This document shows, in pieces, positions 1-11,269 of a stretch of 60,000 nt of DNA. The translations under genes and the position numbers were made by a program. The DNA comes from Nematostella vectensis (lineage: Eukaryota; Cnidaria; Anthozoa; Actiniaria; Edwardsiidae), in assembly GCF_932526225.1 (NCBI RefSeq), contig NC_064038.1, positions 12,463,070 through 12,523,069 on the forward strand. Direction: 5' to 3'. Under the pieces are notes generated by a model that worked only from the letters and a program-made list of their open reading frames with translations, searched no databases and was not told the origin of the DNA. Within the stretch, counting starts at the first letter, position 1. Every line of letters begins with the position of its first letter.

Positions 1-936
1 GGCTTTCTGGGTAGACACAGGGGAACCATAAAGCCTTTCTAAAATACATTTTTTTTAAATTTGCGCATATAATGTTTTCCAACCTCAGCAAGACTGCCGC
101 ACTTCCATTATCATTGGACGTATCAAATCAGAGATGCCCCTTGCACGTTTAAATACCGCTAATACTATTTTTATTGGGAATTTTAGTCAACCTGATTAAA
201 AACTTCTAGTGTAACAGCAAAAGGGAAGCCCCTGTGCTGGCCGGAATCTCGTTTTTATTTGTGATACCGCTGTTATTCCTCGCGGGCCTAGCAAAATGGT
301 AGCCCAGAGAAACCGCTGGCTAATGTCCCTTATTTCTGGGAATGCCATACTTTGGAAAACCTAGTTTTGCTACTGCAAAAATATAGCGACACTTGTACTA
401 TAGCGACACTTGTAAGATCAACGATTAAACAAAGAAATAAAAACAAAAAAGATTAACCTTTCAAGTTATGCACATAAATTCCTTCTTTGTCCAGAGGTAC
501 TTTCTGTGTCCGCCTGAACAAACACGGAAACACAGCACTGAGATAATCACCGCGGCAAGATAGAAATTATGCAGTATAAAGCGCCACAGCGTCTAAGAAT
601 AAGAAAGGAAATCTTCGTAGTGGGTTGTGGTTAAGCACCATGTTACACGAGTTGGTTTTCCTGCAACTTGCAATGCAATTTTTTGTTGCGAAAGAGTAGA
701 ATTTGGTCTATTTTTTTTTCTCAACATTGCAAAAATGGCCTGTGTTGATACAGAGACCGCTTCCTTTTATTCGTCATCGTTGAATTGCACGTTACAGGAA
801 AAAATGCCCCTTGTGACAGCGTGGAGCAAGTCAACAGTGGGTTGAAAAAAAATTCTTACAGAGATAGCGATCCCCGTCCTCTGACTGCTGAATTCCAGGA
901 AGAAACGCCAAACAAAACCGAACTTTCAAGTTAAAT
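1..936. other. Left flank of gene 1, nothing recognised
   Basis: AT-rich DNA with short random open frames only. No PRDM finger sequence could be found here that would complete gene 1. Confidence 0.5.
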
Positions 937-942
937 TTTATT
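937..942 (-). promoter_or_regulatory. Candidate polyadenylation signal of gene 1
   Basis: The minus strand reads AATAAA here, about 250 bases beyond the gene 1 stop. It is the nearest canonical hexamer I noticed in the right orientation. Confidence 0.4.
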
Positions 943-1188
943 TGGCGATCAAAAAGAGGGTCGCGATTTGGCGATTTCATATTAAGGAATCTTCAAATAC
1001 TAGGCTTTTTTTATATGATACTTATGACTGCCCCCCCCCCCCCCCCCCCATCCCCAGCCAGTCCTGGGCCAGCCAGTCCTACGTGCGCCTGGAAATTTCC
1101 GAGAATTTACCTCCCACTTGCATCCGAAACACGTTCGATATCAAGAGATATTTTTTTACTGCAGATAATAAAGCAATTGTCTTCCTTT

Positions 1189-1629
1189 CTAAGTCTGGAC
1201 ATCCCACAGTTTCGTGCAGTTTTTTTTTACACAAGGAATACAATCATGTAGCTGCAGAAGCTGCACATGCCAAAATGTCTGTAGACACTGACCACATCTC
1301 CAAAGTCTCGTGGGCTCACACTTAAGCTCTGGAATGTGCGAAGGGATGGGCTTATTATGCGGGTTATCAACCTCTTCATCTTTATTTCTAAGTTCTTCTA
1401 ATCTTGCTTCCTGTATTTGAAGTAGAAAGTTATTTATCACTTTGTTTATCATAGCTGGAGAACTTTTTCTTCTTTTCCCCAGGCCTTTACGGATATTAAC
1501 TTTTGCACCGGTCTTGGTACGTCCTTCTTTCACATGAAGCCTCGTTTCCACGCTCGTACCAATCTCTTTATTGTACGTTTTGCAGGGTGTTACAAAGGGC
1601 TGATCACGTGATGCTGTATCGGCGTTGAT
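1189..1629 (-). CDS. Gene 1 exon 5: basic linker, one zinc finger and stop
   Basis: Acceptor CCACAG ends at 1630; phase 0; stop codon TAG at 1191-1189. A basic segment (GKRRKSSP) precedes one C2HC-type finger, WRCGQC followed 12 residues later by His and then Cys (LQLHDC). It aligns to finger 1 of genes 2 and 3. After that the protein ends with CVKKNCTKLWDVQT instead of finger 2. No frame change recovers the missing fingers. Confidence 0.75.
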   Translation of the reverse strand: MNADTASRDQPFVTPCKTYNKEIGTSVETRLHVKEGRTKTGAKVNIRKGLGKRRKSSPAMINKVINNFLLQIQEARLEELRNKDEEVDNPHNKPIPSHIPELKCEPTRLWRCGQCLQTFWHVQLLQLHDCIPCVKKNCTKLWDVQT

Positions 1630-4210
1630 CTGTGGGAGTAATCAGACAATATGATTGGTCAGTAATCTTTTTTTAGCTAATCTAGATTTTTTACGTACTT
1701 AAGACATGAAATGTTTTATCTTTCTCGAGGGGGCGGGGGCAAAACACGTGTAGTAGACAAGAATTCCTGTGAGCGGGCGAGCCAGAAAAACGACATTCTA
1801 AAGCACAAGACTGATTTATATGCTTTGCTACGTTGTGTCTCATTCACCTTTAGTGTCGGTACCGCGTGACCCCGCCCGCGATAGCTAATGGGCCAGGAAA
1901 TCTGAAACGAGAAAACACGAGTAACACAAACCACTCACGTTATCCCGACGTCTGACTTCCATATTTGGCAGATAAACGGTATCACGTGACCCCTTGTCCA
2001 CCCGAAATGAAGTCATCATTATATCATTTGGTGTATGAACACCGGGGACTTGTGTCTTAGAATGCAAGCCACATGCAGCTGCGTCACAATCACGCGCCTT
2101 CGCGTTAATATCGCGTGCGTTATTGTTCATATCACATGCGTCGCGTGTGATCCTGTTCTCTTCGGAAACTCTCTTGTTTAGTGTATGCGCGGCACCAATT
2201 GGCTTGGAAAAATGATGGAAGTGCTCTTCTAACAGTCTTCTATGATGCGCGTCACAGAGTTTGGAGTTTTCCTTGAAAATCTGTTTTTCACTCGGAGTGA
2301 AATGCCGCGATGCTGGCGCTGCATGATGCGACGCTGGTGACACAGCTGCCTGGCCAAATGAATGGCTAGTAGCGGACTGCATTAGAGGCGGGGGTCCTGT
2401 GGTATGGGAAAGCTTGGCAGCCGAGCTCGCTTTATTTCCATGAGAATTTGGAAGCGTGGAAAGGCCTCCTATGGACAATTGGGAAGAATAAAAGAACTGT
2501 CTTAATAATACATCACCTCGATCGCCTATAAATAGAATAGTCCAACGCAAACCCTCACGGTAGTATAATGTACATTAGAGGACAAAATAGACAACGTGTT
2601 TCCAAAAACCTTACTAAACAGTTAATATTTCAACAGAGGCTTTTTGTGTCCTTGCTTAATTTTTGTGCATCCCATTTTCGCGACACTTTATTTTCGCGAA
2701 ATTTGCAAAATTAATATGACTCGAAAATAAAGTGTAAGAAGGTTATCACAAAATTGAAATTCCCGATTCCACGTAATCGACCTTATTCCTACCTCTGCAC
2801 GCATCACTGAGGTCCGTTATTACCAACGGAAGTCCCATATATTGCGGGGACTCATTTGAGTACCACACCAATAGCTCCTCTCCCGGTTCGATATCTTTGA
2901 AAGCTCGGTAATACACGTTGCCATGGTACTGCATGAGATCGAGGTTTTGCTCGCCTCGGTACCTTGCACAGCGGATAAATCGCATCCAACTGGACTCGTT
3001 TTCGTTGCTTGCGTCCAGATAACAAACGACCTCGTCTTCGTGAAATATCTAAGACAGACCACAATATTTAACAATTATACCTTTCCATTGAGGTAGATAG
3101 TGGCGAAATATATTTTTAAAGCCACTATTCCCCGAAATGGAAATGGTATAACTTTTTTAGTATATATAACGAGCTTTAGAGCAATTTTCTTTTCGGAAAC
3201 ACTTGCAAATCGGCTGTTACACCCGCTATTTTGTTCGATTTCGGGGCGCAGGAAAATATCCACCTCCTAGGAGGTGTATATTGCATTTTATCCCGAGTCT
3301 TTCAACCAATCAAATCGGTTATTCTTGCGAGGTTTCCGAGTTTTAGATACTATAAAGTATATACTATATACGTAAATATCATAAGTATTTCCTAGTCTAA
3401 AAACTTCTTCAAGTAAATATATATTATTCAAGTATATAATGCGTGAGTGCAGGCGTTCATATAATAGTGCTCAATATATAGGTGTAGAGCGGGATATATC
3501 TTGGTTTGTAGGAAAAAAAACACGCGAACTACCGTTTCATCTCTACAAGCCTGTTTCGTGGTTGCCCTTTCATCAGGATATATTGCCTCTTCATTGAGTT
3601 TATATATATAAATATATACCATGTCTGGGGGTGAAAACAAATAAAGATACTAAAAAACATATGTTCATTATTACGTATTATTGTCTTAAAAATCTCTTAC
3701 CTCCCACATCATTGATGTGTCTGCATCCAGCGGTATATCTCTGGGGAGTATGCGCTTTCCCTCAAAAGGTCCGACCCAGGTTCCTTGCGGTATAGGCTGC
3801 ATTGCGCAGACTCCGTATCCCCATCCGGGGATGCTTGATGTGCAAAGCTGAACTTCAGAAGGGAAAGACTCTAGAGCGCGTGATAGGATAGACGCTTTGG
3901 AGGAGCGGTTGCGCAGCTTTTCTATGGTTTCTAGGTGCGCATGCGTTGTGCATTTGCCTTCTGGGACCGAACGGCATGACGGGCAATCTGCAGATAAATG
4001 AAACAATATATAACGACAATCTCATCTGTTTGTCTGTTTTCCCACTTGTCCACTACATATACAGTTAGGGAGTGTTCATTATTTATGGCCGGGGGGGGGG
4101 GGGGGTCGGTATTCAGCGGCACTCCACTTGAGTTTTCTGTACACCCCCCCCCCCCCTTTTAAACATCAAAACTTTGTTGACCCCACCGGAGAAACCCAAC
4201 AATTTTTTGA

Positions 4211-4242
<32 letters not shown>

Positions 4243-4916
4243 TCTTTAAAAATTCACAAAACTACATTTATAACACGAAATATAGATACATATGAACAAA
4301 TCATGCATTAAAAAACAACCTAGAAATAATATTTCTTATTGTAATAAGTCAAATTTGGCCTTGTGACGTTTTGAAACAGTGAAAAATATGTATCTATACC
4401 TATATCCATCTTTGCATGCTATATCACTAGTCCATATCACTTAGGACAATTTTATATTTCACTGCATGGGACTGTCCCAATAAAAGATAAAATCGTCCTT
4501 TTGGTCTGATAGATCTGGTACTCGCGGGGGTGTCCAAAGCAAAGGTATCCGAGTCAGACTTTTTACACATTGACATTATCTAATAATTTTACACATGCAT
4601 ATTTTCAGGGTTTTTTATTGTTCCTATAGTTCAAGCTTAAATGAACTGCTACCGAGTAATAAATATTGTTGAATTTGTCATTTGTGTGAAAGCATTCACG
4701 GCAGAACAGCAGTAAATGTTAATATGTTATTGGCAACGCTAGGAAACAGCTTTTCTTGAATTTTGTTTACTAATTTCAATAATAATAAATAAAAAAGTTC
4801 TCTACTTTGAAGGGATGAAACTTTTTTTACCCCCCCCCCCCCCCCCTTCAACCACATTAAACTTTTTATGACACCCCCACCCCCCATCGACGTACTCAAA
4901 ACTTGTTTAGCCCCCG

Positions 4917-4948
<32 letters not shown>

Positions 4949-5383
4949 ATGTGGGAACCGACGACCCCCCCTCGGCCATAAATAATTAACACTCCCTTAG
5001 CTTGTCTTAATTTACTTATTATCGTGCTTCCCTTATTTGGAGTGTGGTAGGAAGCCTTAAATTATACTCAAAGCAGACATATATTTTGTTATGGTTTATG
5101 GAAAGCAGGTTAGCGTTAATCCAGGGATAAGTATGGCTATCGGGGCATTTGTTTGGATAAGAATAACCCTGGATTAGCGCGCCTGTCTGTCCCACTCACT
5201 TGTACTTCCGGTATTATATGAATTGTTTCCAGTATTGTTGCGCAAACCATCTACGTCCACGGGTTTGATTTGTGCGTGCCCGAAGAGATAGACATTCAAG
5301 TCTAATAAAGTCAGCGGTTTTACATGAAGACTATTAGGCATCTCCGCGTACGATGTCCGTACGCTCAAAGATGAATTTCTCAC
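1189..5383 (-). CDS. PRDM6-like PR-domain protein, gene 1 (five exons, short zinc-finger region)
   Basis: Hand-assembled spliced gene: exons 5383-5200, 3987-3701, 3048-2793, 2468-1939 and 1629-1189. Phases agree at every junction (1, 0, 1, 0) and every intron is GT-AG. The first Met in frame is at 5341, giving about 551 residues; an upstream non-coding or coding exon is likely because exon 1 opens at an acceptor. Order of parts: N-terminal module (motif YLFG, then VDVDG), PR domain from [16 protein letters not shown] through [32 protein letters not shown] and ELLVWYSNESPQYMG, a low-complexity linker, and one finger beginning WRCGQC. PR domains are SET relatives that usually act in nuclear chromatin repression; the SET Asn-His pair is replaced here by Arg-Cys-Ala-Arg, so methyltransferase activity is doubtful. 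The three further fingers of its neighbours are missing. It points away from genes 2 to 4. Confidence 0.82.
1939..2468 (-). CDS. Gene 1 exon 4: low-complexity linker
   Basis: Acceptor CATAG ends at 2469 and donor GTGAGT begins at 1938; 530 nt, phase 1 to phase 0. It encodes a His/Ala/Ser/Asn-rich stretch with repeated ARD motifs and no recognisable domain. Its open frame and phase fit between the PR domain and the finger exon. Confidence 0.7.
2793..3048 (-). CDS. Gene 1 exon 3: C-terminal half of PR domain
   Basis: Acceptor CTTAG ends at 3049 and donor GTAGGA begins at 2792; 256 nt, phase 0 to phase 1. It reads [49 protein letters not shown] and PQYMGLP. Confidence 0.9.
3261..3276. repeat. 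Perfect 16-bp palindrome in gene 1 intron 2
   Basis: CACCTCCTAGGAGGTG (within a base of these coordinates) is its own reverse complement and lies just upstream of exon 3 of gene 1. No function can be assigned. Confidence 0.5.
3701..3987 (-). CDS. Gene 1 exon 2: N-terminal half of PR domain
   Basis: Acceptor CTGCAG ends at 3988 and donor GTAAGA begins at 3700; 287 nt, phase 1 to phase 0. It carries a Cys pair (CPSC) near its start, then [37 protein letters not shown] and MMWE. The exon ends right after Trp-Glu, exactly as in genes 2 and 3. Confidence 0.88.
4068..4996. mobile_element. Harbinger-like MITE with poly-C tracts, in intron 1 of gene 1
   Basis: The ends are imperfect inverted repeats of about 30 bases, starting GGGAGTGTTCATTATTTATG on the left and matching GGGAGTGTTAATTATTTATG read from the right. 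The element is flanked by TTA at 4065-4067 and 4997-4999. TTA/TAA duplications with GGG-starting ends are typical of PIF/Harbinger elements. No transposase is present. Just inside both ends, and in the interior, lie long C or G homopolymer runs. It sits between exons 1 and 2 of gene 1. Confidence 0.72.
5108..5180. repeat. Short inverted repeat ending at exon 1 of gene 1
   Basis: GCGTTAATCCAGGGATAA near 5113 is answered by an inverted copy, ATAACCCTGGATTAGCGC, near 5163. This makes a hairpin-like unit of about 70 bases immediately downstream of the gene 1 exon 1 donor. Confidence 0.55.
5200..5383 (-). CDS. Gene 1 exon 1: N-terminal module
   Basis: Acceptor TTTCAG ends at 5384 and donor GTGAGT begins at 5199. 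The exon is 184 nt, entering at phase 0 and leaving at phase 1. First Met is at 5341. It encodes SLHVKPLTLLDLNVYLFG and then IKPVDVDG, alignable to the corresponding exons of genes 2, 3 and 4. Confidence 0.72.
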
Positions 5384-5389
5384 CTGAAA

Positions 5390-6000
5390 TAATATAACAG
5401 TGTGATATTTAATAAACGTAAGACTAAAACGAGAGTACAGAGCGGCCATGTTTGTTTTCATAACTAGGGCCCCTGAATGGTCCCCCGAAATTTCGATGTG
5501 CTCGCAGTTTTCGATGCTCGCGCAATTTTATTTTTTGTTGTGCTCATGCTCGCAATTGAAAAAAAATGCTAGTTCTTGCATAAAATACGGGGTGCTCGCA
5601 AGGAATTGCGGTTTGTTCGGCGACAAACCGGTTCGCCAACAACCCTAGACGTTTCGCAAGTGCTTGCCAAAGATTCAAAAGACCATTCAGGGGCACTACA
5701 ACTGGTATATGGGTACCCTGTGTCTTTCTACAAGGGTAGGTTACATTTTCAGATATGGCAGTCATTGCAAACCTGGGATGGATAAGAGAGGAGAACGGAA
5801 AATGTCTCCCCTTCCGTTTTATCCCACGACAAGACGGAAATACATAAGCCAAAAGGTACAAAGGAATGTCTGTTATACTTGATTGTGATTTGATCTGTGT
5901 CTGTTTTTGGTGCGAAATTCGTATGCAGTCTCAGTCATAGAAGATGATCAAGTTAGTTAGGGGATAAAGTTATATCCACCAGGTGGATCGTATACTCCTT
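5390..6000. other. Region upstream of gene 1, nothing firm
   Basis: This should hold the gene 1 promoter or a further 5' exon, but I could not place a donor that joins to the exon at 5383. An open frame at 5861-5544 on the minus strand has no recognisable family. Confidence 0.4.
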
Positions 6001-6004
6001 ATTC

Positions 6005-6172
6005 ATAGCCGTAGCAAGCCTCGAATTATTGAAGAGGCACGACACAGAAACATTAAGAAAACAATGGGGGCACAGCTACGCCCCAGGTCATTTCCTTATA
6101 ATTTTTGAGAAAATTTGGGTGGGGGGGGGGGGCACGTGCCCCTAGTGCCCCACCCCCTGCTACGGCCATGCT
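6005..6172. mobile_element. Small MITE-like element with G/C tracts
   Basis: CATAGCCGTAGCA on the left and TGCTACGGCCATG on the right form imperfect terminal inverted repeats around about 140 bases that contain a G12 run and C-rich blocks. No coding capacity. Confidence 0.5.
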
Positions 6173-6179
6173 ATTACTG

Positions 6180-7580
6180 ATGTGATTTCTTTGAGTACTG
6201 CGCACTTTTCGTTGTGTTGCAAGTTACTAACAAAACTAGTGTACTCATCACTTTATGCAATGTGTAATGCAATTTCTGTTGTGTTGCAAGTTTTTTACTT
6301 TTCGCACTATTGCCAGAATAATACCCTAATAACCTCTGATTTTTTTCCCAAGGGACGACTACTCGCGAGATTCCCTCAAAAACAATAGATGGTTCTAAAA
6401 TTCCCTCATGCATTAATGATGAGGGAAATTTAGAAAAAGACGAGAATCTTTTGTCTTCTACATTTCCCTCGTCTACATCAGTGCTTGAGAGAAATTTAGT
6501 ACCAAGATGCTCGTCTTCTAGTTTCCACCAGGGAAACAAATTGGAGGCAGCTTCTTGATTAGCACAGGAATTGGCTTGATCTCATGATATCTAAACAATG
6601 TTTGACTAGATCCATGTGGGATGATTTTGATTTCTATACGCATACATACTTATGACCTCAGAAAACAAAACTGTAGAGCTAAACAAACTGATAACTTATA
6701 AAAATCACCCTGTGTATCCACAAAACCCACATGTTTTTTTCATCATCATTGCATTGCAAGTTAAAGGAAAAATTGCCTCGTGGGAAAATGCCTCACTGCT
6801 GTGATTTTTCACTGTTGCAATAAATGCTATAAACAACATTCTAACTTAACATTCTAATTATTTGAAATTTTTATTTGATAATTTGCGAGAAGTTTCCATT
6901 CTTGAAACAATTATTTGAATTTTCAAATGGACACACTCTCTTTCTGTTAGTCATGTGCTGTATGAACTTGACAAATGGGCCAAAATTCAAACCACTGTTA
7001 CTTATCCAAGTGAAGAGATAACAAAAGGTTGGTTTGAATTTATTAAAGGGATAAAAACCTCTATATTTACACGAAAAAAATACTAGAAAGTCTAATCAAA
7101 ATTATCAAGCTTTGCTTTGAAAATTCAAAAACTCTTTTTAATAATAGTAACTTTCTGGCAATTAATCAAATGAAATGTTTAATAATGAACTCAATAATCA
7201 GCTCTAGGTTGCTTGACCTGGTTTGACTGTAATGAATAGAAATATTAGCAAATTAATTCCCTATCAAGTTGCACTTTGTGTGTAACTATGTTTTGTTAGG
7301 GTTGTAGTAGGAACTGGCGCTGAGGAAAAGTATCCCAATATTTTTAAAAATTATAAGGAAATGACCAGTAGACACATGGCTTTACACCCCAATATTTTCT
7401 TAACGTTTCTGTATCATGACCTCCAGCATCAATATTTTAAGGTCCACGCTAGAGCTCTGCTGGTACAGTCGCTGCAGCATTAGATGCTGTATATAGCTAA
7501 AGATAAAATTCTTTTTTTTTTTTTTACAGGTACTAATTAAATAAGTCCTAAGTCTTTAACATGAGGTTCCGGTTCCTGAA
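6180..7580. other. AT-rich intergenic DNA
   Basis: No supported gene. A 121-codon minus-strand open frame (6539-6174) shows no family resemblance. A pyrimidine tract lies at about 7512-7525. Confidence 0.4.
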
Positions 7581-7589
7581 TAAATAGCC

Positions 7590-7970
7590 TATAAAAAGTA
7601 ATTAAATAGAGATTAAATTGTGATTAAATAGGAGATATATTTAATCAATACATGATCACTACTTTATATATGTACTTATAGTTAAGTATACAAATTAAAT
7701 AGTGATTAAACAGTTGTTAAATAAAAATTAAATAGAGATTAGGTAGAAATTAAATAGAGATTAAAAAGAGATTAAATAGAAATTAAATAGAGATGAAATA
7801 GCAATTAGAGATAAAAAAGATATTAAATAGAAATTAAATAGAAATCAAATATAGATTAAATAGAAATTAAATAGAGATTTTCATAGAAATGATAAAGAGA
7901 TTCAATATGGCAATAAAATACTTGTTAAGTATAAGTTAAATACTTATAAACTAAGTAGCAATTAAATATA
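7590..7970. repeat. Degenerate AT-rich tandem repeat, about 11 bp
   Basis: Variants of ATTAAATAGAG and ATTAAATAGAAA succeed each other with many substitutions. This is ordinary AT-rich simple DNA. Confidence 0.7.
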
Positions 7971-7974
7971 ACCG

Positions 7975-9690
7975 GTTCTAGACAATCGTTTAAAATCGAC
8001 ACCGGTTTGGCAATAAAAAAAACCTTAAAAAACGGTAAAAGCTGATTGATTTTTATCGATTGTATTAAAAAATTGAGAAAAATCGACCGCACTTTCAAAA
8101 AAAGTTAACGATTTTGATCGACTTCTATTAGTTCAATAAAGATAATGGACTAGACCCCCCCTCGTTTTTTATTTTTGTTCAAAATCGAAGATGGTTGCTA
8201 CTAATCGCTCGTAGCTGATTTTTCGCGATAAAAACAAAGGATAAATGCCTGCATCATGTCTCCCTCGTCATTTGTTTGTTTGCCTTTTTCTTGTGGATAA
8301 AAACGTTTTTCTAAACTGCCGTTAAAATTCGATAAATCCGCATTTTTATTTTCCCCTTATTGATTGACTAGACCGGGAATTAAAGTTAATAACATATTTT
8401 TTCCTAAGGCATTCTTTTAATGTGTCTGTAAATATTCATGTGGTTTTAAAAGACATGAATCAGCCATTTGTACCTTGGCAATGAGTGCTATGACTATTGG
8501 ATTCTCCAGTGCAAGCAAACCCATTTGAAATATCTAATATCATTTTACATGTGCAAAATGGTCCTATGTCCGTTCTTAAGTTCCCTAAAAGTAAGACCCT
8601 ATTTCCATTATGAGGAAGAGCCACAAACATATCCATAACCATTTGTAGGTTTACTCGTAATTTTCATGTTATTGAGCTTAACGTGTATTTTGTTTTTAGG
8701 TTTTCCTTCAAAGGCTGGATCATAATGTTTAAACAGTGGTGGTGGTGTTCTGTGGTGAGCACATGGTGGTTTGGTGCTATTGCTTCCATCACAAAGAGAA
8801 AGGTAAATATATATAGGTTAATAACATGCTTAGGGTCTGCGTTTTCTTTTTTCGGTCGCGAAAGTCATGACATTTTTCTACAGTGAAGACCGGCCCATGA
8901 TGCTCGGACTCCGAATAATAGGGGACGGGTGTGAAAGTGAATCAGAGATATCATTTCCGTTGTAAGCCTGGCCAACCCTAATGGATATCTGCCTCGGCGA
9001 TCGAAACATCCTTATCCCGCTGACAAAAGCATACCCGAGTTACACATAACTCCACAAGCTAGACAGACAAAGATGACGTGGCTACATATAAAATGCGCAC
9101 CTCAAAGGAGCAACCCGATAATGGCACAGGTTTACCAATTAGTGACCCGTAAATGAAAATTGAGTTGTTAGTCGATATTTAATAGATAAGAAACAGCCCA
9201 ACGTCTGGAGCTTGTAATAAGTAACCGTTGTGGATCATCTGTTCTGTGAGCTCCTCTTAGTTCTGTATGTTATGCGAAGGAATCCTTTGTGAAGAAATGG
9301 GCAGTGAGTACGGCCCGGATAAAACACTCGGTTTTAATACTGCTCATGGTGTCCTCCTTCAAGTGGCCATAAATTTACTTTGATAGAGATGTATCATGAA
9401 TTCATCACATGGCTTGGCTCGATTGGGTAATATAAAATATCTCTGGGTATCATAAAAAAGGTTCCTTTATTTTCGTAATTCAATTACGAAATAATTTCAG
9501 AGAATGAAATAGTGGAGAATTTGGTATGGTAAAAGATATCATTGTCTTTTTTATTCTTTATTTTCTGCGAGGTCACCCTTTATTACCGCTCCGATATTTT
9601 TAGAAATTTATTAATTAGCTTTCTGATCCATTCCAGAAAGTTTCCCACCATTGGTGCCACATCCTCGCTTGGTTGAACATAGGGAAAAGA
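7975..9690. other. Intergenic DNA without recognised genes
   Basis: Only short open frames in AT-rich sequence. A near-palindrome (TTCGTAATTCAATTACGAA) lies close to 9473-9492. Confidence 0.4.
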
Positions 9691-9769
9691 GATGTCGGCG
9701 AATTATTTCGCTGAATTATCCAATATGTTTAACAATAAGCACCCCTTACTGGGTAATCTGTGTTTCTTA

Positions 9770-10015
9770 GCAATGCTTTCGCTATTAAAAAAAGACCAAT
9801 CACGCCGCCATTTTACGTTCCGCACATTACCGAGTGACTCAAACAATCCATTTCCATCGGTTAAATCAAACAAATGTGACAAAATTATATATTAGATATC
9901 GTTAATAAAGTATCACACTTCGATCGTGGATGGTTATTCTGAAGTTTTCTTGCAAATAAGCCGCTGTATTTTATTTTGTAAACAGTAGGGAGTGGTTGAC
10001 CGACCATTTTTTTAA
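9770..10015 (+). repeat. Copy 1 of a dispersed ~235-bp family
   Basis: It shares with other copies, in the same order, the blocks GCCGCCATTTTA, ATCCATTTCCATCGG, GTTAATAAAGTAT, TTTTCTTGCAAATAA, TGTATTTT, TGTAAACA and GAGTGGTTGA. Confidence 0.65.
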
Positions 10016-10589
10016 GCATAAGGTGTTGTTCTTATGGCATCGTATTATTTTTAAGACAAAAAGGGGTTAAAAACCTGCAAGTATTATCCGAGTCAGAGAT
10101 ATCATTTCCGTAAATGTCTGCTCCCCCAATCAGTCGACTCGATTTTTCAACTCTTTACGATTTCAATACTTATATTTTTATCTTCTTTTTCACTGTTATT
10201 TTTTTATGGTTCTCAAAAACAATTACCGCGTTAGGCACGATTTCGATTAATTTATTCATATTTTATTGATATATTCATGTTTCTTGACACGCGTCCAAGT
10301 TCATTGATTGATGGTATGATTGATTTGTTGTTTTTGTTATGCATTCGAGATTTCAGCTATTTATATCTGGTTACTGCCGTATGGATACTGATTAAACTGA
10401 TGTCCCGTCCATTATCTTTTTAATAATTTCTTAATTATTTATACTTCGACTCTCAATTTCGATTCGCAGAGCTCGATACTCAAGATCGCAGCAATTTCAG
10501 AAAAAACATCTGATACCCGCCATTGCGGGATAACTAAGCAGGATAATTAATAGTACATTAATATAGATGGTTTAAATACTTCTAAGGGT

Positions 10590-10790
10590 TCAACCTTCTA
10601 GCTTCTTCGAAAATCAGCAATTCCGCGTGTCAGAAAGCATCCATTTCCATCGGCCAATTCAAGCGAGTAACTGACAAAATTTAATTAAATATTTCTATTA
10701 ATCAATAGTTAATCAAGTATTAAACTTTTTTAGTGAATTATAGTTTTCTTGCAAATAGACCGTTGAATTTTCAATTCTCTAAAGTTATAC
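10590..10790 (+). repeat. Copy 2 of the dispersed ~235-bp family
   Basis: Contains AGCATCCATTTCCATCGGCC, AATTCAAGCGAGTAACTGAC and TTTTCTTGCAAATAGACCG in family order. Confidence 0.65.
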
Positions 10791-11026
10791 ACGCTATTGG
10801 ATCCCGTGGTATTTCCGACGTTTCACAAAGCGCCCTCTGATATTGGACACGATATTGTTGCTATTTGGTTAGTGATATTAGTGTGTTTGTTTGTTGCGGA
10901 TCACAGAGCCCCCAAGAGTTACCGCGTTAACCGACGCAGAAAGACTAAAGCGACGTTCGTTCGATGAAAACAGCGTTGACAATTTAGTCATTAGTCAATT
11001 TGAATGTTACTTATTACACATCATAC

Positions 11027-11262
11027 ACCTATTTCAATAAAGTTTGACTATAAGAAAATTGAAAATGGAACAAAGTTTGGCCAATAATAATATATAATAA
11101 TCAAAAATGCGTTCATTCATTACAAGGGCCTCGCTACAAACTTAATTCAGCCTCACTGAATGTTATTAACAGATAAAAGACTTGTTTTCCCCAGCCAGTG
11201 GTGTTAGGCATTCATCATTTTCCATTTTCTTATAGTCAAACTAAATTGAAATAGGTGTATAC
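11027..11262. mobile_element. Short inverted-repeat element (MITE)
   Basis: CACCTATTTCAATAAAGTTT with TGACTATAAGAAAATTG at the left is matched in reverse at the right end, giving terminal inverted repeats of about 42 bases with few mismatches. Both outer ends abut the dinucleotide TA, as for Tc1/mariner-type elements. There is no coding capacity. Confidence 0.62.
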
Positions 11263-11269
11263 AACTATG

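Noticed and set aside
5544-5861. 105-codon minus-strand open frame upstream of gene 1 as its first exon
   Set aside because: I could not find a donor and phase that join it to the exon at 5383, and it has no recognisable domain.
6174-6539. 121-codon minus-strand open frame
   Set aside because: No family resemblance, no splice or promoter support, and a low-complexity tail of Thr/Leu/Lys; probably chance.
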